Shown piece by piece: positions 7,277-10,402 of a stretch of 10,402 nucleotides of DNA. Both the position numbers and the translations under genes were made by a program. Positions within the stretch are counted from its first letter, which is position 1. Every line of letters starts with the position of its first letter. Source of the DNA: an uncultured Terriglobus sp. (GTDB taxonomy: Bacteria; Acidobacteriota; Terriglobia; Terriglobales; Acidobacteriaceae); the NCBI GenBank assembly GCA_937859825.1, contig CALMAP010000035.1, positions 1 to 10,402 of the forward strand, written 5' to 3'. The notes below the pieces were generated by a model. It made no database searches and was not told where the DNA came from. It saw nothing but the letters and a program-made list of their open reading frames with translations.

Positions 7277-7462
7277 GAAGGGTATCGCTTCCTCTGTGCA
7301 GCTGAGCAACATAACGGTGGCTTCAGCCGCTGAGGGTTTAGCAAGTCCGTTGCGTCTGCAGGCGAAAACAACCCCAGGAAGCTGAAGCCTGTTCTCTGGT
7401 GTGCTTTCTTGGCATGGTTGAGCCATGCCCTTCCAAAAACTCTATCTCTATGCAGGTACGGC
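7277..7462. other. hairpin-rich intergenic segment between two convergent genes
   Basis: This non-coding stretch holds no credible ORF. It contains a perfect 9-bp inverted repeat, GGCTTCAGC (7319-7327) and GCTGAAGCC (7381-7389), and alternative short pairings around it (AACGG at 7313 with CCGTT at 7347; GCAAC at 7306 with GTTGC at 7349). A perfect 7-bp hairpin follows at 7411-7429. The GGCTTCAGC-type core and the hairpin recall palindromic intergenic repeats that I remember from Acidobacteriota genomes, but I cannot confirm that here. Alternatives are a small structured RNA or the 3' processing site of the yggS transcript. Confidence 0.4.
7411..7429. repeat. perfect 7-bp hairpin downstream of yggS
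   Basis: GGCATGG and CCATGCC pair perfectly around a 5-base loop (TTGAG on the plus strand). It lies 34 bases beyond the yggS stop codon. On neither strand is it followed by a T-run, so it is not a standard intrinsic terminator; it could stabilise the operon's 3' end or be part of a dispersed repeat. Confidence 0.5.
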
Positions 7463-8191
7463 CTATGCTTCTTCCTGAGGTGTAGTGGCATACTCCCGCG
7501 TGCCAAAAATTGCCGTTCCGATGCGCACCGACGTTGAGCCCTCTTGAATCGCCACCGCAAAGTCATGGGACATGCCCATCGATAACTGCGGCAGCGCGAT
7601 GCCGGTGGCCTGTTGCGCTTCGTCACGAAGCTCGCGCAGTTGACGGAAGTAAGGGCGCGCGCCCTCAGCATCGTCGGTGTAGGGCGGCACCATCATCAGC
7701 CCGTTCACCTGCAGGCCGTCCATCTCTTCGATGCGCCGCACCAGTCCCACGACACCGTGCGGGTCGATGCCATGCTTGCTTGCCTCTTCCGAGAGCTTCA
7801 CCTCGATCAGCACGGGCAGCACCTTACCGGCCTGCGCACAGGGAGCATTCAGACGCTCGGCCACTTTGGCGGAATCCACAGCGTCGAACGCGCTGAAGAG
7901 CCACGCTGCCTTGCTGGTCTTGTTGGACTGGAGGTTTCCGATCAGGTGCGCGTCGATCTGGCCCACGTCTTCGCCCAGGATGGAGTGCAACTGGGCGCGC
8001 TTGTGCTCCCACTCCTGCACGCGGCTTTCGCCGAATTTGCGCTGACCGGCGCGAAAGGCATCCGCGAGCAACTGTGGGCCGTGCGTTTTGGAGACCGCGA
8101 TCAGTTCCACGGAAGCGGTCTCTCGCCCGGCACGTTCACACGCCTGCGCGATCTCATCCTTTACGCGGCGTAGGTTTTCAGCAATCGACAT
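7463..8191 (-). CDS. yggS: YggS family pyridoxal phosphate homeostasis protein
   Basis: This 242-residue cytoplasmic protein binds PLP in a TIM-barrel like the N-terminal domain of alanine racemase, but without the second domain needed for catalysis. Family members buffer and deliver PLP and affect amino-acid and vitamin B6 balance. The PLP lysine is Lys35 in IAVSKTH. Other family marks are FGESRVQE (53-60, usually FGENxVQE), HLIGNLQSNK (82-91), and LSMGMSHDF followed by VRIGTAIFG near the C-terminus, which form the phosphate-binding part. Length is normal. The ATG gives the usual MSIAENLxxV beginning, although only a weak AAAG precedes it. It is the last gene of a probable trxB/DUF4188/yggS operon and starts 9 bases after the DUF4188 stop, so translational coupling is likely. 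Confidence 0.96.
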   Translation of the reverse strand: MSIAENLRRVKDEIAQACERAGRETASVELIAVSKTHGPQLLADAFRAGQRKFGESRVQEWEHKRAQLHSILGEDVGQIDAHLIGNLQSNKTSKAAWLFSAFDAVDSAKVAERLNAPCAQAGKVLPVLIEVKLSEEASKHGIDPHGVVGLVRRIEEMDGLQVNGLMMVPPYTDDAEGARPYFRQLRELRDEAQQATGIALPQLSMGMSHDFAVAIQEGSTSVRIGTAIFGTREYATTPQEEA

Positions 8192-8200
8192 GCTTTTAGA

Positions 8201-8683
8201 TTAGCTGTTTTGCCGGCGCAATCTCTCAGCCGCATTCGCCATGCTGCCTACCGCAGGAACGAGCTTGCCCGCCCTGCCCAAGCCAAAGTCGGGCATATCG
8301 GCATAGATGGTCTCGTAACTGCCCGCAGGTACAAGATAACTCTCGTGGTAGATGCCCACCGACGTGTTCCCGCGCGCTCGCTTCTGGAACTCGGCCCACG
8401 CGGGCAGGTGTGCCCTGTCTCGCGCGTGGGCGTAATTGTGAAGCTGGTCGTAGCTGCGCCAGTACTGAAGGACATTGAGGGTCCGCCAGCTCAGGAAGAA
8501 CTCCGCATGCAGCAGACCAAGCTCAGGCTGGGCCGCCAGTTCCCGCAACATGCGCGGCATGGCACGTGTAACAGGGGACCAGCGGTGCACCGCCCACAGC
8601 TGGTTGATTCTGGCACCGATCAGGAAGACGACGAAGCTACCGTCGATCTGTGCAGCAAACCTGCCTGGGCGAACACCCGACAT
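8201..8683 (-). CDS. DUF4188 domain protein (putative Af470-like monooxygenase family)
   Basis: This 160-residue soluble protein consists almost entirely of one DUF4188 domain. Recognisable conserved blocks are FVVFLIGARIN (17-27), MPRMLREL (42-49), QYWRSYDQL (73-81), HLPAW (92-96), GIYHESY (110-116) and MPDFGLGRAGKL (130-141). As I recall, the Pfam family is named after the fungal monooxygenase Af470 and has a dimeric alpha/beta-barrel-like fold; some relatives are annotated phenylacetaldoxime dehydratase-like. The true function and substrate here are unknown. I chose the ATG at 8681-8683 because GGAG stands 8 bases upstream and it begins just before the conserved domain; the frame stays open much further, but that part is antisense-frame read-through inside trxB. 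It sits 22 bases after trxB and 9 before yggS, which suggests a redox- or stress-linked role. Confidence 0.92.
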   Translation of the reverse strand: MSGVRPGRFAAQIDGSFVVFLIGARINQLWAVHRWSPVTRAMPRMLRELAAQPELGLLHAEFFLSWRTLNVLQYWRSYDQLHNYAHARDRAHLPAWAEFQKRARGNTSVGIYHESYLVPAGSYETIYADMPDFGLGRAGKLVPAVGSMANAAERLRRQNS

Positions 8684-8705
8684 TGCTTCTCCAAAACGGC
8701 CAAGC

Positions 8706-9671
8706 TTAGCGGCCGTGCTCTTCCAGATACTTCTCCACTTCCAAAGCGGCCATGCATCCGGTACCGGAGGCCGTAATTGCCTGGCGGTAGCGGCGGTCCT
8801 GCACGTCGCCTGCGCAGAAGACACCCGGCAGCACCTTACCCTCGCGCGTGGTGAAGACGTTGTCCTTGCTGACGATGTATCCATCTTCGTCCAGGTCCAT
8901 CTGGCCCTCGAAGAACTTCGCATTCGGCGTGTGGCCGATGCCAAGGAAAAAGCCGCTCAGGACGATCTCGCGTACCTCGTTCGTTACCGTGTTGCGAACG
9001 CGGACGCCGCGGACCTCTTTCTCTTCCACGCCCAGCACCTCTTCGACCACCGTGCTGGTGAGGAACTCGATCTGCGGATGCGCAATGGCGCGGTCGAGCA
9101 TGATGCGCGAGGCGCGAAAGGTGGCGGAGCGGTGGATCAGGTAGACCTTGGTGGCAAAGCGGGTGAGAAACATCGCCTCTTCCATCGCGGAATCGCCGCC
9201 GCCGATGACGCAGATCTCCTTGCCGGAGAAAAAGAAGCCGTCGCACGTAGCGCAACTGGAGACACCATGACCGATTAGCGCCTGTTCACTTGGGAGGCCC
9301 AGCCACCGGGCGCTTGCGCCGGAGGCGACGATCAGCGTGCGGGTGTGAATCTTTTTTGTGCCGAAGTCGAGTTCGATGGGCGTCTTGTGAAGATCGGCCG
9401 CGACCAGGTGGCCCATCTCCAGCTCCGCACCGAACTTCTGCGCCTGCTTACGCATGTTTTCGACCAGCTCAGGCCCCTGCACACCATCAGGCCAGCCGGG
9501 AAAATTCTCAACCATTGTGGTAATAGAAAGCTGCCCGCCGGGCTCGTGGCCTTCAATCACCAGCGGCTTCAGGTTGGCACGGGCGGTGTAAATTGCGGCG
9601 GTGAGTCCGCTGCATCCTGAGCCGAGGATCACGGTGTCACGGACGTCCTGCATTGTGTTTGTGTTTACCAT
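8706..9671 (-). CDS. trxB: thioredoxin-disulfide reductase
   Basis: This 321-residue cytoplasmic flavoenzyme would pass electrons from NADPH through FAD and a redox-active disulfide to thioredoxin. The FAD loop is GSGCSG (17-22), the dithiol CATCD is at 140-144, the NADPH-domain loop GGGDSAMEEA is at 157-166, and GVFCAGDVQD near the C-terminus completes FAD binding. Length is standard. Two differences from the textbook sequence are visible: Cys replaces Pro in the FAD loop (usual GSGPAG), and the NADPH phosphate motif reads HRSATFR rather than HRRxxFR. I chose the ATG at 9669-9671, which has GGAAG 7 bases upstream; ATG at 9653 is a possible shorter start, while the longer open frame up to 9911 overlaps the DUF1440 gene and is not supported. 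First gene of the probable operon with DUF4188 and yggS, divergent from DUF1440. Confidence 0.96.
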   Translation of the reverse strand: MVNTNTMQDVRDTVILGSGCSGLTAAIYTARANLKPLVIEGHEPGGQLSITTMVENFPGWPDGVQGPELVENMRKQAQKFGAELEMGHLVAADLHKTPIELDFGTKKIHTRTLIVASGASARWLGLPSEQALIGHGVSSCATCDGFFFSGKEICVIGGGDSAMEEAMFLTRFATKVYLIHRSATFRASRIMLDRAIAHPQIEFLTSTVVEEVLGVEEKEVRGVRVRNTVTNEVREIVLSGFFLGIGHTPNAKFFEGQMDLDEDGYIVSKDNVFTTREGKVLPGVFCAGDVQDRRYRQAITASGTGCMAALEVEKYLEEHGR

Positions 9672-9828
9672 GTTTTCGCTTCCGGGTGGGCTAGCCAGAC
9701 AAAGTGGCCAGAACCTCCATACTAAATGCGTTCCGCAAGGGAAAGGATGCAGCCACGGCTCGCGAAGGCGCGTTCCAGCAAACCTGCCAGACCACCTCCG
9801 GCCATTCCAGCGCGTCCCAACGCTTGCG

Positions 9829-10311
9829 ATGACAAAACAGGCAAAGACTCTCCCCAACCCAATGCACAGTCTCGTCAAGGGCGCAATCGCCGGCATGGTC
9901 GGTGGCGTCATTGCAACTGCGGCAAAGACCGCCGCAGAAAGCCTCTATCCCCCACGCACCCATGGTGAAGCCAATCCCACCGAATTGGCTGCGCACAAGC
10001 TGGGCGACGGCGAACTGAGCCAGACGCAGGAGAAGGTCGCGGCTGAAGGCATCCACTGGGTGTTCGGGGCGCTAGCCGGTGCAGCCTATGGCGCAATGGC
10101 GGAAATGTACCCTCAGGTCACCGCGAAAAACGGGGTCACCTTCGGCATGACGCTGATGGCGTTCGCCCACGAAGGTGCCTTGCCAGCGCTCGGCCTTTCC
10201 GCGGAACCCGCGCAGCAGAACCCGCGGGAACAGCGAAGTGAGATGGTCACACACGTGGTGTATGGTGTGGTCGCTGAGACGGTCCGCAAGATCGTCCGCA
10301 AGGCACTCTGA
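9829..10311 (+). CDS. DUF1440 (YagU-like) membrane protein
   Basis: This 160-residue protein resembles DUF1440/YagU. E. coli YagU is an inner-membrane protein reported to aid acid resistance; the molecular function is not known. Four moderately hydrophobic, glycine- and alanine-rich segments are visible: near 14-32 (LVKGAIAGMVGGVIATAAKTAAE), 74-92 (GIHWVFGALAGAAYGAMAE), 103-122 (VTFGMTLMAFAHEGALPALG) and 139-155 (MVTHVVYGVVAETVRKI). The conserved elements are YPPR (40-43), the IHWVFG block and the AHEGALPALGL block. The C-terminus is basic. I chose the ATG beginning MTKQAK; no good Shine-Dalgarno sequence is seen, and Met12 is an alternative. The frame is open back to 9601, but this lies inside trxB on the other strand. 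It is divergent from trxB with a 157-bp gap in which I could not identify a convincing promoter. Confidence 0.88.
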   Translation: MTKQAKTLPNPMHSLVKGAIAGMVGGVIATAAKTAAESLYPPRTHGEANPTELAAHKLGDGELSQTQEKVAAEGIHWVFGALAGAAYGAMAEMYPQVTAKNGVTFGMTLMAFAHEGALPALGLSAEPAQQNPREQRSEMVTHVVYGVVAETVRKIVRKAL

Positions 10312-10344
10312 CCAAACGACAGTTCCCACTTGAGAACGAGAAGA

Positions 10345-10402
10345 GGGGCGCCGCCCCCCGGCGAGGATACTTGATCGGGACCCCCACAAAAAACGGGGGC
10401 CC
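10345..10402. repeat. GC-rich double hairpin at the window edge
   Basis: Two palindromic units follow the DUF1440 gene. GGGGC (10345-10349) pairs with GCCCC (10353-10357), or alternatively CGCCG (10349-10353) with CGGCG (10359-10363). Then GGG (10377-10379) and CCCCC (10381-10385) pair with GGGGG (10395-10399) and CCC (10400-10402), with one bulged A and a 9-base A-rich loop. The second stem reaches the last base and may continue outside. There is no T-run after the first hairpin, so it is not a typical terminator for DUF1440. A terminator of the next gene or a dispersed palindromic repeat are both possible. Confidence 0.5.

Noticed and set aside
8684..8944. Upstream extension of DUF4188 inside trxB
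   Set aside because: It is an alternative frame of trxB; the GGAG-preceded ATG at 8683 falls exactly at the start of the conserved domain.
9689..9712. GGCTAGCC palindrome and two GCCAGA copies upstream of trxB as an operator
   Set aside because: The motifs are short, the spacing does not match a known regulator site, and chance occurrence in GC-rich DNA is likely.
9601..9828. N-terminal extension of the DUF1440 protein into trxB
   Set aside because: The residues are low-complexity, Arg- and Pro-rich, and lie antisense to the conserved FAD-binding start of trxB.
9672..9911. N-terminal extension of TrxB up to 9911
   Set aside because: It overlaps the start of the divergent DUF1440 gene and adds about 80 residues not found in the family; ATG 9671 gives the normal length.
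9726..9968. An 80-codon plus-strand frame with a good GGGAAAGG before its ATG, possibly a leader peptide
   Set aside because: It mostly overlaps DUF1440 in another frame, its product is Arg/Pro-rich without features, and a single purine-rich stretch is not enough support.
1..10402. A novel defence, mobile or biosynthetic system
   Set aside because: I looked for clustered unknown genes, nucleases, toxin-antitoxin pairs, reverse transcriptases, repeats with regular spacing and integrase or transposase remnants. All long genes belong to recognisable housekeeping or accessory families and no such cluster is present.

Overview
The window reads as an ordinary chromosomal stretch of a fairly GC-rich Gram-negative soil-type bacterium (about 60% GC by eye). 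The protein set and wording (a solo YagR/PaoC-type molybdenum hydroxylase subunit, a WcaI-like glycosyltransferase, DUF4188, DUF1440, and a TrxB with a GSGCSG nucleotide loop) fits Acidobacteriota, class Terriglobia (Terriglobus, Granulicella or Edaphobacter types). That placement is inferred from recalled family resemblance, not from a search. There is no phage, transposase, integrase, CRISPR array, rRNA or tRNA in the window.

Layout. 3-1460 (-) is a sodium:solute symporter, whose stop codon lies 2 bases inside the window edge. It is divergent, across about 100 bp, from 1556-3895 (+), a complete molybdopterin-binding subunit of the xanthine dehydrogenase/aldehyde oxidase family with no FeS or FAD partner in view. 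That gene ends tail-to-tail with, and overlaps by 41 bp, a TTG-started glycosyltransferase (3855-5015, -). Upstream of the glycosyltransferase on the same strand is a GTG-started YihY/BrkB membrane protein (5111-6151, -), with a small candidate terminator at its stop codon. Divergent from BrkB is an NAPE-PLD/UlaG-like metallo-beta-lactamase-fold hydrolase (6271-7230, +), followed by a plausible intrinsic terminator.

The right-hand third is a compact minus-strand cluster, trxB (8706-9671), DUF4188 (8201-8683) and yggS (7463-8191), with gaps of 22 and 9 bp, so very probably one operon. It combines thiol redox, a small putative monooxygenase-fold protein and PLP homeostasis. Divergent from trxB is a DUF1440 (YagU-like) membrane protein (9829-10311, +). 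The last 90 bases hold GC-rich hairpins that run to the window edge.

The genes do not combine into one pathway, and I find no convincing undescribed multi-gene system. The points most worth checking are the orphan molybdenum subunit and its symporter neighbour, the coding antisense overlap at 3855-3895, the conserved-looking trxB/DUF4188/yggS operon, and two hairpin-rich intergenic segments (7277-7462 and 10345-10402) that may be dispersed repeats or structured RNA.
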